Positions 8,525-17,944 are shown, counted from the stretch's first letter. The stretch: 28,994 nt of DNA from VRUE01 sp046733315 (GCA_046733315.1 JBKPOV010000022.1:1-28994), one strand, 5' to 3'. The notes: a model not told the origin generated them from the letters alone. Numbers and translations: made by a program.

Positions 8525-9799
8525 ATGGATTTCGCACTGAACGACGAGCAGCAGGAGTACAAGGAGCGCTGCCGGACCTTTGCCCGCGAGGTGATCAGGC
8601 CCGCCGCTCGCAAGCACGACGAAGAGGAGAGCACCCCCTGGGAGGTGATCAAGGAGGCGCGCAAGCAGGGCTTCGGCGGCCTCGAGAGCATCCAGCGCTC
8701 GGCTGCCGACGAGCAGGGCCAGATGCAAGTGATCTCAGCGGAGGAGTTCCACTGGGGCTGCGCCGGTACCGCCCTCGCGATTTCAGGCTCGGGCCTGGCC
8801 GCGGCTGGGATCGCCTCCTCCGGCACCCCCGAGCAGATCGCCCAGTGGGTGCCCGAGTGCTTCGGCAGCGGTGAGGAGATCAAGCTCGGCGCCTACGCCG
8901 TGACCGAGCCGCAGGCCGGCTCCGACGTGAAGAGCCTGAAGACGACCGCCAAACGTGACGGCGACGAGTGGGTCCTCAACGGCACCAAGGTCTTCATTAC
9001 CAACGGCGGCATCGCCGACGTGCACGTCGTCGTGGCTACCGTCGATCCCGCCCTGGGAACGCGCGGTCAGGCCTCCTTCGTTGTCGGCAAGGACACGCCG
9101 GGGCTGACCCAGGGCAAGAAGGAGTCGAAGCTCGGCATCCGTGCCTCGCACACCGCTGAGATCGTTCTCGACGACTGCCGCATCCCGGCCGAGAATCTGC
9201 TCGGCGGCGAGGAGAAGCTGCAGCGCAAGCTGCAGCGTGGCCGCGAAGGAAAGAAGTCCCGCGGCGCCGACGCCTTGGCGACCTTCGAGATGACGCGGCC
9301 GCTGGTTGGCGCCTCCGCCCTCGGCATTGCCCAGGCTTCCTACGAGTGGACCCTCGAATACCTCGACGGGCAGTCGGAAGCCGGCAAGCCGCTCCTACAG
9401 GAGCAGCGCATGCAGCAGACGCTCGCCGACGTCGCCACCGAGATCGAAGCCGCCCGGCTGCTGGTCCAGCGTGCTGCCTGGATGGGCCGCAACGGCATCC
9501 CGATGCGGGGTGGCCAGGGCTCGATGTCGAAGCTCAAGGCCGGTGACGTGACGATGTGGGCGACCACGACGCTGATGGATCTCGTCGGCCCCTTCGCCTG
9601 GAGTGCCGATTGCCCCCTGGAGAAGTGGTTCCGCGACGCCAAGATCTACCAGCTGTTCGAGGGCACGGCGGAGATCCAGCGCATGGTTATCTCGCGCATG
9701 CAGGCGCGTGAATACTCCGAGCGGCTTGGGTACGCGGCCGAAGTCGCCGACGAGGCGATGGCAGCGAAGCCGGTGGAGAAAGAGCCCGTTCCGGCCTGA
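8525..9799 (+). CDS. Acyl-CoA dehydrogenase
   Basis: This 424-aa acyl-CoA dehydrogenase is about 40 residues longer than the common form. Motifs in order are: MDFALNDEQQEYKERCR, LGAYAVTEPQAGSDVKSLKT (FAD/substrate), GTKVFITNGGIADVHVV, LGIRASHTAEIVLDDCRIP, and YQLFEGTAEIQRMVISR, which carries the catalytic Glu. A Lys/Arg-rich segment, GGEEKLQRKLQRGREGKKSRG, follows LL in place of the usual short turn; related actinobacterial members have a similar insertion followed by ATFEMTRP. The C-terminal tail (about 20 residues, KPVEKEPVPA) is disordered by composition. AAGGGA lies 4-9 nt before the ATG. The shared operator suggests co-regulation with the thiolase, so it probably acts in the same beta-oxidation programme. 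Confidence 0.93.
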   Translation: MDFALNDEQQEYKERCRTFAREVIRPAARKHDEEESTPWEVIKEARKQGFGGLESIQRSAADEQGQMQVISAEEFHWGCAGTALAISGSGLAAAGIASSGTPEQIAQWVPECFGSGEEIKLGAYAVTEPQAGSDVKSLKTTAKRDGDEWVLNGTKVFITNGGIADVHVVVATVDPALGTRGQASFVVGKDTPGLTQGKKESKLGIRASHTAEIVLDDCRIPAENLLGGEEKLQRKLQRGREGKKSRGADALATFEMTRPLVGASALGIAQASYEWTLEYLDGQSEAGKPLLQEQRMQQTLADVATEIEAARLLVQRAAWMGRNGIPMRGGQGSMSKLKAGDVTMWATTTLMDLVGPFAWSADCPLEKWFRDAKIYQLFEGTAEIQRMVISRMQAREYSERLGYAAEVADEAMAAKPVEKEPVPA

Positions 9800-9805
9800 G
9801 GTGGG

Positions 9806-9871
9806 GAGCCACCGGAGGCCCTTTCTCAGGCCGCTTCGCGGGAGTTCCTGAGAAAGGGCCTCCGGTGGCTC
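9806..9871. terminator. Perfect 25-bp inverted repeat after acyl-CoA dehydrogenase
   Basis: Arms 9806-9830 and 9847-9871 are perfectly complementary over 25 bp. The 16-nt loop contains a small inner stem, CCGC-TTC-GCGG. It begins 6 nt after the dehydrogenase stop and probably ends that transcript, although no T tract follows. Its right arm ends 2 nt before the -10 box of the CDF transporter, so it also fills the -35 region of that promoter. Confidence 0.7.
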
Positions 9872-9873
9872 TC

Positions 9874-9879
9874 TAAGCT
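9874..9879 (+). promoter_or_regulatory. -10 box of a leaderless promoter
   Basis: TAAGCT lies 6 nt before the GTG at 9886; there is no Shine-Dalgarno sequence. The expected -35 position falls inside the 25-bp inverted repeat. Confidence 0.5.
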
Positions 9880-9885
9880 CCGGGC

Positions 9886-10806
9886 GTGCACACGCACGCT
9901 CACTCGCATGAGCTTGATGCCCGGCGGGGCGACAGCCGGCGGCGGATGTGGATTGCTTTGGGGATCAACGGGGCGATGCTGGTGGCCGAGGCCGTTGGCG
10001 GGGTGCTCACCGGCTCGCTTGCGGTGCTCGCTGATGCCGGGCATGTCCTCTCTGACGTCGGCTCGATTGGCTTGGCGCTGTTCGCGTCGGCGCTCGCCGG
10101 GCGGCCCGCCGGCGGGCGGATGACGTTTGGCTATCAGCGCTCGGAGATCCTCGTTGCGCTGGTCAACGGATTGCTGCTTGTTGCCGTCGCGCTCGCGATC
10201 GCCTATGCGGCGATCGGTCGGCTCGGCGACCCGCCGCAGATTGATGCCGGCGGCGTGCTCGGCCTCGGTTTGCTGGGGCTCGCCGGCAACGTCGCCGCGA
10301 CGCTCGTGCTGGCGCGCGGCGAGCGTGCCGACGTCAACCTCGAGGGAGTGCTCCGTCACAGCGCGGCCGACGCGCTCGGTTCGATCGGCGTAGTCCTCGC
10401 CGGCGCGATCGTCCTCGCCGGCGGTTCCTCGATCGTCGACCCGGTCGTCAGCTTGGCGATCGCGGCGCTGATCCTGATCTCCTCCTGGCGGCTGATCAAG
10501 GAGCCGATGGATGTGCTGATGGAGGCCGCGCCTGCCGGCGTCGACGTTGACGCCGCCGGCGCGGCAATTTGCGCCGAGGAAGGAGTCCTCTCAGTCCATG
10601 ATCTGCACATCTGGACGGTCACCTCCGGCTTCGGTGCGCTCGCCGCTCATGTAGTGGTAGCGGGCGATTGCGATCGAGACCTGGTGCGGGCGCGGGTTGA
10701 GCTGTTGCTGCGGGAGCGCTTCGGCATCGACCACACCACGCTGCAGATGGAGCAGCAGGCTCCCGAGGGCCTGCTGCACGTCGAAAACGCTCCGCCGCAG
10801 GCGTAG
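9886..10806 (+). CDS. Cation diffusion facilitator (CDF), zinc-type exporter
   Basis: This 306-aa membrane protein exports divalent metal from the cytoplasm using the proton gradient. The N terminus is His-rich (MHTHAHSHE), a usual metal-collecting tail. Six membrane spans occupy about residues 22-205. Metal-binding HxxxD pairs are present in span 2 (DAGHVLSDVGS, H53 and D57) and span 5 (RHSAADALGS, H158 and D162), the arrangement of Zn-selective CzcD/ZnT-like members. The cytoplasmic C-terminal ferredoxin-like domain includes SVHDLHIWTVTSGFGALAAHVVV and ends FGIDHTTLQME. The start is GTG 9886, supported by the TAAGCT box 6 nt upstream. No metal regulator is next to it. Confidence 0.93.
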   Translation: MHTHAHSHELDARRGDSRRRMWIALGINGAMLVAEAVGGVLTGSLAVLADAGHVLSDVGSIGLALFASALAGRPAGGRMTFGYQRSEILVALVNGLLLVAVALAIAYAAIGRLGDPPQIDAGGVLGLGLLGLAGNVAATLVLARGERADVNLEGVLRHSAADALGSIGVVLAGAIVLAGGSSIVDPVVSLAIAALILISSWRLIKEPMDVLMEAAPAGVDVDAAGAAICAEEGVLSVHDLHIWTVTSGFGALAAHVVVAGDCDRDLVRARVELLLRERFGIDHTTLQMEQQAPEGLLHVENAPPQA

Positions 10807-10812
10807 GCGCAA

Positions 10813-10846
10813 GCCCCCTTGCAGGCTAATCCCCCTGCAAGGAGGC
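10813..10846. terminator. Hairpin after the CDF gene
   Basis: Arms 10813-10825 and 10834-10846 pair over 13 bp with one mismatch and an 8-nt loop. It starts 6 nt after the CDF stop, has no T tract, and is followed 15 nt later by the -10 box of the M23 gene. Confidence 0.6.
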
Positions 10847-10861
10847 ATATCTCGACTTAGC

Positions 10862-10867
10862 TAGCCT
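10862..10867 (+). promoter_or_regulatory. -10 box before the M23 peptidase gene
   Basis: TAGCCT lies 8 nt before the ATG at 10876, with no ribosome binding site between. A leaderless or nearly leaderless mRNA is likely. Confidence 0.4.
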
Positions 10868-10875
10868 CGCCAACG

Positions 10876-12060
10876 ATGCTCAAGACTCGCCTTGCCCTGG
10901 CGGCTCTCTTTGCCGCCGCGGCGGCGCTGGTCGTGCTGCTCGCCGCCAGCGTTGCCCCCGCCCAAGACCTCGAATCGAAGCTCGACGCCAAGGAAGCGAA
11001 GCTTTCCAAGGTGCGGGAACGCTCGGGGGTCTTGACGACGACCATTTCGCACTACGGCGACCGCATCGACCGGCTGACGAGCGAGGTCGCCAACCTGCGC
11101 AACCAGGAGGCTGCGGTCGAGGTTCGCCTCGACGCCAAGCAGGCCGAGCTCGATCGTGCCGAAGCCCAGCTGGGCGTCGCGAAGAAGCGCTTGGTCGAGA
11201 TGAGGGCGCATTTGAAGCGCGCCCTCGTATCGCTGCGGGAGCGACTCGTCGCCATCTACGAGACCGGCACGCCCGACGTTCTCAGCGTCATCGTCGGCGC
11301 CAACGGCTACGACGACCTGATCGATCGCACCGAATACCTCAACCGCATCCGGGGCAACGACGAAGCGATCGTGGGACGGGTGCGCGAACTGCGCGATCAG
11401 GTTAAACGGACAGTCGCACGCCTGCGCACGGTGAAGAACCAGATCGAGGCGGCGCGCGACGCGATTGCCACCGAAGAGCAGGCCCTGGCCAGCGCGCGCG
11501 CGGCCGTGCAGGAGCGTCAATCGTCGTTGGTCGCGGCCAGGGCCAGTCGCGTCGCAGCCCTAAAGAAGATCGAGGCGACCGAAGAAGACCTAGACGGCGA
11601 CGTCGCCGAGATCCAGGCAGAGCTTGCCGCTCGGCTCGGCGCGATGGCTTCGGCTCCGCTGCCAGCCGGGCCGATCCGCTACGGCTCGGGGCAGCTGATC
11701 TGGCCCGTCGACGGGCCGGTCGTCTCGGGATTCGGCATGCGCTGGGGTCAAATGCATGAGGGAATCGACATCGCGGTCCCCGCTGGTACTCCGATCAGGG
11801 CCGCGGACTCGGGCACGGTGGTGCTGCTCCAATCAGAAGCTGAAAGCGGCGGTTACGGCAACTTCACCTGTCTCGATCACGGCGGTGGTTTGCAGACTTG
11901 CTACGCCCACCAATCCGCCTTTGCCGTCGGCTCTGGGCAGAGTGTCTCCCAGGGCGACGTGATCGGCTACGTCGGTTGCACGGGGCACTGCTACGGGGAT
12001 CACCTCCATTTTGAGGTGCGAGTGGGCGGGACGCCCACAGACCCGCTCGGCTATCTGTAG
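10876..12060 (+). CDS. Coiled-coil M23 murein peptidase / hydrolase activator
   Basis: This 394-aa exported protein has an N-terminal signal peptide (MLKTRLALAALFAAAAALVV, cut near SVAPAQ). A long coiled coil at about residues 31-250 includes repeated LDAKEAKLSKVRE and LDAKQAELDRAEAQL patterns. A LytM/M23 domain follows at about 265-394. The M23 zinc motifs are present: H294-E-G-I-D298 and H376-L-H378. This matches EnvC/NlpD or Rip-type organisation, in which the coiled coil controls a peptidoglycan endopeptidase that splits cross-links during division. Because both motifs are intact, it may be active itself rather than a degenerate activator. It is followed by a Ser/Gly-rich membrane-anchored protein. 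Confidence 0.9.
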   Translation: MLKTRLALAALFAAAAALVVLLAASVAPAQDLESKLDAKEAKLSKVRERSGVLTTTISHYGDRIDRLTSEVANLRNQEAAVEVRLDAKQAELDRAEAQLGVAKKRLVEMRAHLKRALVSLRERLVAIYETGTPDVLSVIVGANGYDDLIDRTEYLNRIRGNDEAIVGRVRELRDQVKRTVARLRTVKNQIEAARDAIATEEQALASARAAVQERQSSLVAARASRVAALKKIEATEEDLDGDVAEIQAELAARLGAMASAPLPAGPIRYGSGQLIWPVDGPVVSGFGMRWGQMHEGIDIAVPAGTPIRAADSGTVVLLQSEAESGGYGNFTCLDHGGGLQTCYAHQSAFAVGSGQSVSQGDVIGYVGCTGHCYGDHLHFEVRVGGTPTDPLGYL

Positions 12061-12160
12061 CGGCAAGCCGTACTCAGAATTCCTTAGGAAATCCCATTAT
12101 TGGGTATGTCCGTCGGGTTCGCGCCTGCGACCCTGGGTAAGCAGCGTCGAGGAGGCGACG

Positions 12161-12862
12161 ATGATCCGCCAGGCTCACATCTATCTAGTAGGAGCGGTGT
12201 CCGGCACCGCGCTCGTTGCTGCCGCGGTGGTGACCTTCGTCCTGCTGGTCTCGTTTCAGGCCCTGCGGGACTGGCCGCTTGCCGGCATCAGCCTCGGCGG
12301 TGACGACAACGCGGTGAGCGCGCCAAGTTCACCTGGCCCCGGCGCCGTCCAAGCTGGTCAAGCGTCAGCGAGGCCGCCTAGCGGGGCTGCCGATCGAGCC
12401 GCCAACCGCGCTTCCGGGACTCGCCCGGCTGGCACGCAAGGCACCAAAGTGGCCACTGGCACCGTCCCAACTCCGTCCTCGAGCTCTCCAGTTGCCGAAT
12501 CGCCGACGTCCAGCACCCCCGGCGCGGGCGCGCCGAACGGTTCGTCGCCCTCTGGCTCCTCTAGCGCCAGCTCTGGCGGCGGGGAAGGCGGTGGCGCAGG
12601 CGGCGGTTCGAGTCCCAGCAGCCCGGCGACAGGCGGACAGAGTGGAAGCGGCACCCCATCGACCTCGGGAGCGGTTACCGGCGCCGTCAACAACACCGTA
12701 TCCGGCGTCGATGAAACGACCGGCGGTGCGCTTGGGGCCACCGGGGTCACCAAGGTCACCGAAGAAGTTGTAAGCGGTGTCGCGGGCCCCCAATCGACGG
12801 TTGGCGAAACCGTCGATGAAACCGTGAAAACGGTTGGCGGCCTGCTCCCCGGCAGCCGCTGA
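12161..12862 (+). CDS. Membrane-anchored Ser/Gly/Pro-rich low-complexity protein
   Basis: This 233-aa protein has one N-terminal membrane segment at about residues 8-30 (VGAVSGTALVAAAVVTFVLLV). Nearly all the rest is low complexity, rich in Ser, Gly, Pro, Thr and Ala (for example SSASSGGGEGGGAGGG), and the last 60 residues are Thr/Val/Gly repeats such as SGAVTGAVNNTVSGVDETTGG and TVGETVDETVKTVGG. That tail has a rough 11-residue period. It is probably an extracytoplasmic stalk or surface protein. The ATG at 12161 is chosen because GAGGAGG at 12149-12155 lies five bases upstream; upstream reading would give a soluble extension with no family pattern. No known family is recognised. It sits between a murein hydrolase gene and lysA. 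Confidence 0.72.
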   Translation: MIRQAHIYLVGAVSGTALVAAAVVTFVLLVSFQALRDWPLAGISLGGDDNAVSAPSSPGPGAVQAGQASARPPSGAADRAANRASGTRPAGTQGTKVATGTVPTPSSSSPVAESPTSSTPGAGAPNGSSPSGSSSASSGGGEGGGAGGGSSPSSPATGGQSGSGTPSTSGAVTGAVNNTVSGVDETTGGALGATGVTKVTEEVVSGVAGPQSTVGETVDETVKTVGGLLPGSR

Positions 12863-12884
12863 CCGCCGACTTCCTTTCAACCGT

Positions 12885-12890
12885 CACAAT
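12885..12890 (+). promoter_or_regulatory. Possible -10 box for the lysA operon
   Basis: CACAAT lies 8 nt before the lysA ATG, which has no Shine-Dalgarno sequence. It is a weak match to TANNNT. Confidence 0.25.
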
Positions 12891-12898
12891 GCCCGCCT

Positions 12899-14203
12899 AT
12901 GGTGGAGCGTGGACAGGCGGGCGCGGTGGCCGACCCGATCGAGGGCTCGCTGGTTTATCCAACCGAGAGCCGTGTCAACCAACACGGGCGGCTGGAGATT
13001 GCCGGTTGCGACGTGGTCAGCCTGGCTGAGGAATTCGGCACTCCCGCCTACATCTATGCCGAAGCGGACATGCGCGGTAGGGCACGCGCATACCGGACAG
13101 CCTTCGAACGGCGCGATGCCAACTTCGAGGTCCTTTTCGCCAGCAAGTCGCTGCCCTGCACAGCCGCCTACCGCCTCTTCGCCGAGGAGGGCCTCTCGGT
13201 TGACGTGGCTTCGGGCGGTGAGCTTCACATGGCGCTGCGGGCCGGCTTCGATCCCGCCCGCATCCACATGCACGGCAACAACAAGAGCGACGAGGAGATT
13301 CTCTTTGCCGCGCGTTCCGGGGTCGGCCACCTGATCCTCGACTCCTTCGACGAGATTGACCGCTGCGAGCGTCTTCTAGAGGAACGGCAAGACGTGCTGG
13401 TGCGGGTCACGCCGGGGATCAAGCCCTCGACCCACGACTACGTGCAGACCGGGCAGCTCGACTCGAAGTTCGGCTTCGGCCTCGGCGATGGTCTGGCGGC
13501 GCGGGCGATCGAGCGGCTGCTTGCCTCCGACGTGCTCAACTTGACCGGACTGCACGCGCACATTGGCTCGCAGATCTTCGAGCTGGAGCCATACACCATG
13601 GCCATCCGAGCTCTCGGCGAGCTGGCCGGCGAGTGGTGTCGGATCGTCAACGTCGGCGGCGGCCTCGGCATTGCCTATACCGCCGAGGACGAGCCACCCG
13701 AGATCGACGCCTACGTCGACGTCAAGGTGCGGGGCGTCAGCGAGGTCTTCGGCGAGGAGGTGCGGATCCTGATCGAGCCGGGCCGCTCGCTGGTCGGCAA
13801 CGCCGGCGTGACCGCCTACCGGGTCGGCACCGTCAAGGAGATCCCCGGCATTCGCACCTACGTCGCCGTCGACGGGGGGATGTCGGACAACATGCGCCCG
13901 ATGCTCTACGGCTCGCGTTACGAAGCTTTGATTGCCGACCGGGCCGCGGAGCCGGCGGAGAGGCCGGCGACGATCGCCGGCATGCACTGCGAGTCGGGCG
14001 ACATCATCGTCCGCGACACGATGCTGGCCTCACCGGCCGTCGGCGACGTCCTCGTCACCCCGGCCACCGGCGCCTATGGCTACGCGATGGCAAGCAACTA
14101 CAACGGCGTGCCCCGGCCGCCGGTGATCTTCTGCCGTGACGGCAACGCGCGGATCGTCGTGCGGCGCGAGACCTACGAGGACCTCACTTCCCGAGATGTC
14201 TGA
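12899..14203 (+). CDS. lysA: Diaminopimelate decarboxylase
   Basis: This 434-aa PLP enzyme of fold type III removes CO2 from meso-diaminopimelate to give L-lysine, the last step of the pathway. The PLP lysine is K83 in FASKS, with H221 in HIGSQ, the phosphate loop VNVGGGLG, IEPGRSLVGNAG, and the catalytic Cys C364 in CESGD. VDGGMSDNMRPMLYGSRY and the tail GAYGYAMASNYNG are family hallmarks, so this is DapDC rather than an arginine or ornithine decarboxylase. The ATG at 12899 has no ribosome binding site. It begins an operon with hom, thrC and thrB, overlapping hom by 8 nt (ATGTCTGA), as often seen in actinobacteria where argS-lysA-hom-thrC-thrB cluster; argS is not adjacent here. Confidence 0.95.
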   Translation: MVERGQAGAVADPIEGSLVYPTESRVNQHGRLEIAGCDVVSLAEEFGTPAYIYAEADMRGRARAYRTAFERRDANFEVLFASKSLPCTAAYRLFAEEGLSVDVASGGELHMALRAGFDPARIHMHGNNKSDEEILFAARSGVGHLILDSFDEIDRCERLLEERQDVLVRVTPGIKPSTHDYVQTGQLDSKFGFGLGDGLAARAIERLLASDVLNLTGLHAHIGSQIFELEPYTMAIRALGELAGEWCRIVNVGGGLGIAYTAEDEPPEIDAYVDVKVRGVSEVFGEEVRILIEPGRSLVGNAGVTAYRVGTVKEIPGIRTYVAVDGGMSDNMRPMLYGSRYEALIADRAAEPAERPATIAGMHCESGDIIVRDTMLASPAVGDVLVTPATGAYGYAMASNYNGVPRPPVIFCRDGNARIVVRRETYEDLTSRDV

Positions 14204-15415
14204 GCCGATTCGCATCGGGCTGCTGGGACGCGGCACGGTCGGTGGTGCCTTCGCCGAGCTGATCGCCGCGCGGGCCGAGGCGGTTCAGGCGGCCACCGGT
14301 CGCCGGCCGGAGATCTGCGGTGTGCTGACCCGCGAGGAAGGCGACTTTGCTGAGATTCTCGCTCGCTCCGACCTGATCGTCGAGCTGATCGGCGGCACCG
14401 ATCCGGCCCGCGGCTACGTACTCGAGGCCCTGCGCGCCAAACGCCCTGTCGTCACCGCCAATAAGCAGCTGCTTGCCCAGCACGGTGAGGAGCTCTTCGA
14501 CGTCGCCCGCGAGGCCGGCGTCCAGCTCCGCTTCGAGGCAGCGGTGGCGGGCGTGATTCCGATCGTGCGGGTGATCCAGGAGAGCTTCGGTGTGACCGAG
14601 ATCGCCAAGGTCTTCGGCATCGTCAACGGCACCACCAACTTCATCCTCAGCGAGATGGCGTCCAGCGGCGCCCCCTACGAGGAGGTACTGGCGCGGGCGC
14701 AGGAGCTTGGCTATGCGGAGGCCGACCCAACCGCCGACGTCAGCGGCGCCGACGCGGCGGCGAAGATGGCGATCCTCGCCCGGCTCGCCTTTCACAGTCC
14801 GGTCACTCTGGATGAGGTCTGCTACGAGGGGATCGAGCAGGTCCAGCTCGATGACCTCGCCTACGCCAAGGAGCTCGGTCTCTCGCTGAAGCTGCTCGGG
14901 GTGGCCGAGCGGCGCGAGGGCGGGATCAGCGTGCGCGTCTTCCCCTGCTTCCTCTACGGTGGCCATCCGCTGGCGCCGGTCGAGGGCCCATTCAACGCGG
15001 TGATGGTCGAGGCAGCGGAGATCACCGAGGTGACGATGTCGGGGCCCGGCGCCGGGGGAGTGCAGACGGCGTCGGCGGTCCTCGGCGACGTCGTCTCGAT
15101 CCTCAGCGGAGATGCCCCGGTTCACGAGACCCGCGAGCGGTTGCCGATCGTCGCCGACGTCACCTCCTCCTTCTATCTGCACCTCGCGGTCTCAGACCGC
15201 CCCGGCGTGCTGGCAAAGGTGGCACAGGTCCTCGGCGATAAAGACGTCTCGGTGAAGAGCGTCGTCCAGCGGGGCGAAGGCGACGACACCCGCCTGGTGA
15301 TGGTGATCCACGAGTGCTTAGAGTCGCGCTTCTCCGCGGCACTCGAGGCGATCGACCAGCTCGACGTGCTGCGCTCCCCGCCGCGCGCGATCCGGGTGAT
15401 CGAAGAGGAGTTCGT

Positions 15416-15419
<4 letters not shown>
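14196..15419 (+). CDS. hom: Homoserine dehydrogenase
   Basis: This 407-aa enzyme reduces aspartate semialdehyde to homoserine with NAD(P)H. The Rossmann motif GLLGRGTVGG starts at residue 8, the substrate region has KVFGIVNGTTNFILSEM, and EADPTADVSGADAAAKMAILA is the family signature. From about residue 325 an ACT domain (FYLHLAVSDRPGVLAKVAQVL) is present, which in this family senses threonine for feedback inhibition. The start at ATG 14196 overlaps the lysA stop by 8 nt, so translation is probably coupled. A longer in-frame reading into lysA would precede the Rossmann motif without need. The gene overlaps thrC at its end. Confidence 0.95.
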
Positions 15420-16482
<1,063 letters not shown>

Positions 16483-16486
<4 letters not shown>

Positions 16487-17364
16487 CGACCCGCCGCCGT
16501 CTCGTCCGCGTCCCCGCCTCCTCGGCCAACCTCGGGCCCGGCTACGACGTGCTCGCCGCGGCGGTCTCGCTCTTCCTCGAGCTCGAGGTTGAGGAGACGG
16601 GCGAGTTCGCGCTCGATCCCGGCGAGCTCAGCGTCTCCACGGACCGCGACAACCTGATCGTGCGCGCCTTCGAGAGCCTGCACCCGGCTGATGGAATCGC
16701 TTTCAGCCTGCGCAGCGAGATTCCGCTGGCGCGCGGTCTCGGCTCCAGCGCCGCCGCGATCGTCGCCGGTCTCTTCGCCGCCGACCACCTCTTCGAGCTG
16801 GCTCTCTCAAAGGAGGAGATGCTGGCGAGGGCGAGTGAGCTGGAGGGCCACCCCGACAACGTCGCAGCGGCGATCTACGGCGGCTTCGTGATCTGCGGGA
16901 CTGGAGAGGGGGGCGCTCCGAGCGCCGCCCGCTTCGACCCGCCGGGCGGCTTGGAGGGGGTCGCCGTGATTCCGGCCGAGGAGGTCTCGACCGAGCGTGC
17001 CCGCGAGGCGATACCGGCCGACGTCCCACTGGCCGACGCGGTTGCCAACGTCTCCGCCGCCTCCCGCCTCGTCCTCGGCCTGCAGCGAGCCGACCTCGAT
17101 CTCGTCGGCGCGGGCCTTGCCGACCGCATCCACCAGGACCGCCGCCGCCACCTCTATCCGCGCTCGATGGAGCTGGTCGACGGCGCCAAGGACTTCGGCG
17201 CCCTCGGCGCCACGATCTCCGGCGCCGGCCCTACCGTCCTCGTCTGGACCACCTGGCAGGACGCCGGCAAGGTCGTCGAGGCTCTCGAGACCCGCTGCGC
17301 GGGCTGGGCCGAGGTCCGTCGCCTCCCCTTCAGCCCGCACGGCGCTGACGTGCCTGAGCTGTAG
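16483..17364 (+). CDS. thrB: Homoserine kinase
   Basis: This 293-aa GHMP kinase phosphorylates homoserine with ATP to O-phosphohomoserine, the substrate of ThrC next door. The N terminus RVPASSANLGPGYDVLAAAVSLFLELEVEE is the family start motif. The ATP-binding motif PLARGLGSSAAAIVAG lies at about residues 80-95. EGHPDNVAAAIYGGFVI and the C-terminal GAKDFGALGATISGAGPTVLVW complete the fold. The GTG start overlaps the thrC stop (GTGA). It ends the lysA-hom-thrC-thrB operon, and a 44-nt gap separates it from the DUF4258 gene. Confidence 0.94.
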
Positions 17365-17403
17365 GCCGCTGAAGGGAAGAGAGTTGTCGCCCCACCGCTT
17401 GGG

Positions 17404-17424
17404 GTCGGGTGCACTTGACCCGAC
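17404..17424. promoter_or_regulatory. Palindrome over the start codon of the DUF4258 gene
   Basis: GTCGGGT and ACCCGAC are 7-bp complementary arms around a 7-nt centre. The GTG start at 17409 is in the left arm. This could be an autoregulatory operator or an RNA hairpin that hides the start; both are common themes in toxin-antitoxin modules. It may equally be chance in GC-rich DNA. Confidence 0.4.
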
Positions 17425-17621
17425 ACGCAAAGAATGAACTTCGCAATCTAGGGGCGACCGTCGAGGAAGTGGAAGAGGCAATTGCCGCAGCAGTCCAAGT
17501 GGATCGCGATGCAGACGGAAGGCCTCGCTACACCAGCTATATTCGGGGCGTGCGGGTACGCATCGTGACTGCGCTCGATAAGCCGGGATTGATAGTCACA
17601 ATCCACAAGAGGAGGCGCTGA
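17409..17621 (+). CDS. DUF4258-type protein, candidate toxin
   Basis: This 70-aa protein begins MHLTRHAKNELRNLGATVEEVEEAI, the N-terminal pattern of DUF4258 (HA...R.I..eEVeeai), followed by DADGRPRYTSYIRGVRVRIVTALD and IVTIHKRRR at the C terminus. The fold resembles small BrnT/RelE-like RNase toxins, but a catalytic activity is not proven from this sequence. The GTG start has no ribosome binding site; the match to the family N terminus supports it. It overlaps by one base (TGATG) the next gene, a DUF2283 protein. Base composition is less GC-biased than in the thr genes, with more NNA and NNT codons, which suggests acquisition by transfer. Confidence 0.75.
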   Translation: MHLTRHAKNELRNLGATVEEVEEAIAAAVQVDRDADGRPRYTSYIRGVRVRIVTALDKPGLIVTIHKRRR

Positions 17622-17944
17622 TGAAAGCCGATTACGACAGCGAGGCTGATGCGATTTCAATCGACCTGTGTCCGTTTAAGCACTTTGACGAGCAAGAGCA
17701 GGTTGACGACGACTACTGCGTGGTCGGTTTCGAGAAGGGTCGCCCGGTTAACCTCGCGCTCTTGAGTCCGGCTAAGCACATCGAGCTTCTCGAGGAAGCA
17801 GCTGAGCGCTACGGGTTGGACTGCACGGCCATCATCGCCACTACGCGCGCGGCTCTTGCTGCTCCCGATCGGATCGTGGAATTGAAACTCGGCGCCCCAC
17901 TGCCAGATTCGCGCTCCTTGTTTCGGCATCCGGGCCCGGGTTAG
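17621..17944 (+). CDS. DUF2283-type protein, candidate antitoxin
   Basis: This is a 107-aa protein. Residues 1-55 match the DUF2283 pattern: MKADYDSEADAISIDLCP, then EQEQVDDDYCVVGFEKGRPVNLALLSPAKH. Members are often next to DUF4258 genes and are thought to act as the neutralising partner. It is longer than the usual 60 to 70 residues; the extra tail (about 60-107) is helical and Ala/Leu-rich, with RLDRIVELKL-like patterning. AGAGGAGG at 17608-17615 gives a strong ribosome binding site five bases before the ATG, much better than that of the upstream gene, so the antitoxin could be made in excess. The role is inferred from gene pairing. Confidence 0.72.
   Translation: MKADYDSEADAISIDLCPFKHFDEQEQVDDDYCVVGFEKGRPVNLALLSPAKHIELLEEAAERYGLDCTAIIATTRAALAAPDRIVELKLGAPLPDSRSLFRHPGPG

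Noticed and set aside
12061..12160. Riboswitch between the M23 gene and the low-complexity protein gene
   Set aside because: The 100-nt gap has short palindromes (CCCATTATTGGG, TTCCTTAGGAA) but no class-specific core that I can recognise.
12863..12898. Lysine riboswitch or T-box before lysA
   Set aside because: Only 36 nt separate lysA from the previous gene, too short for either element.
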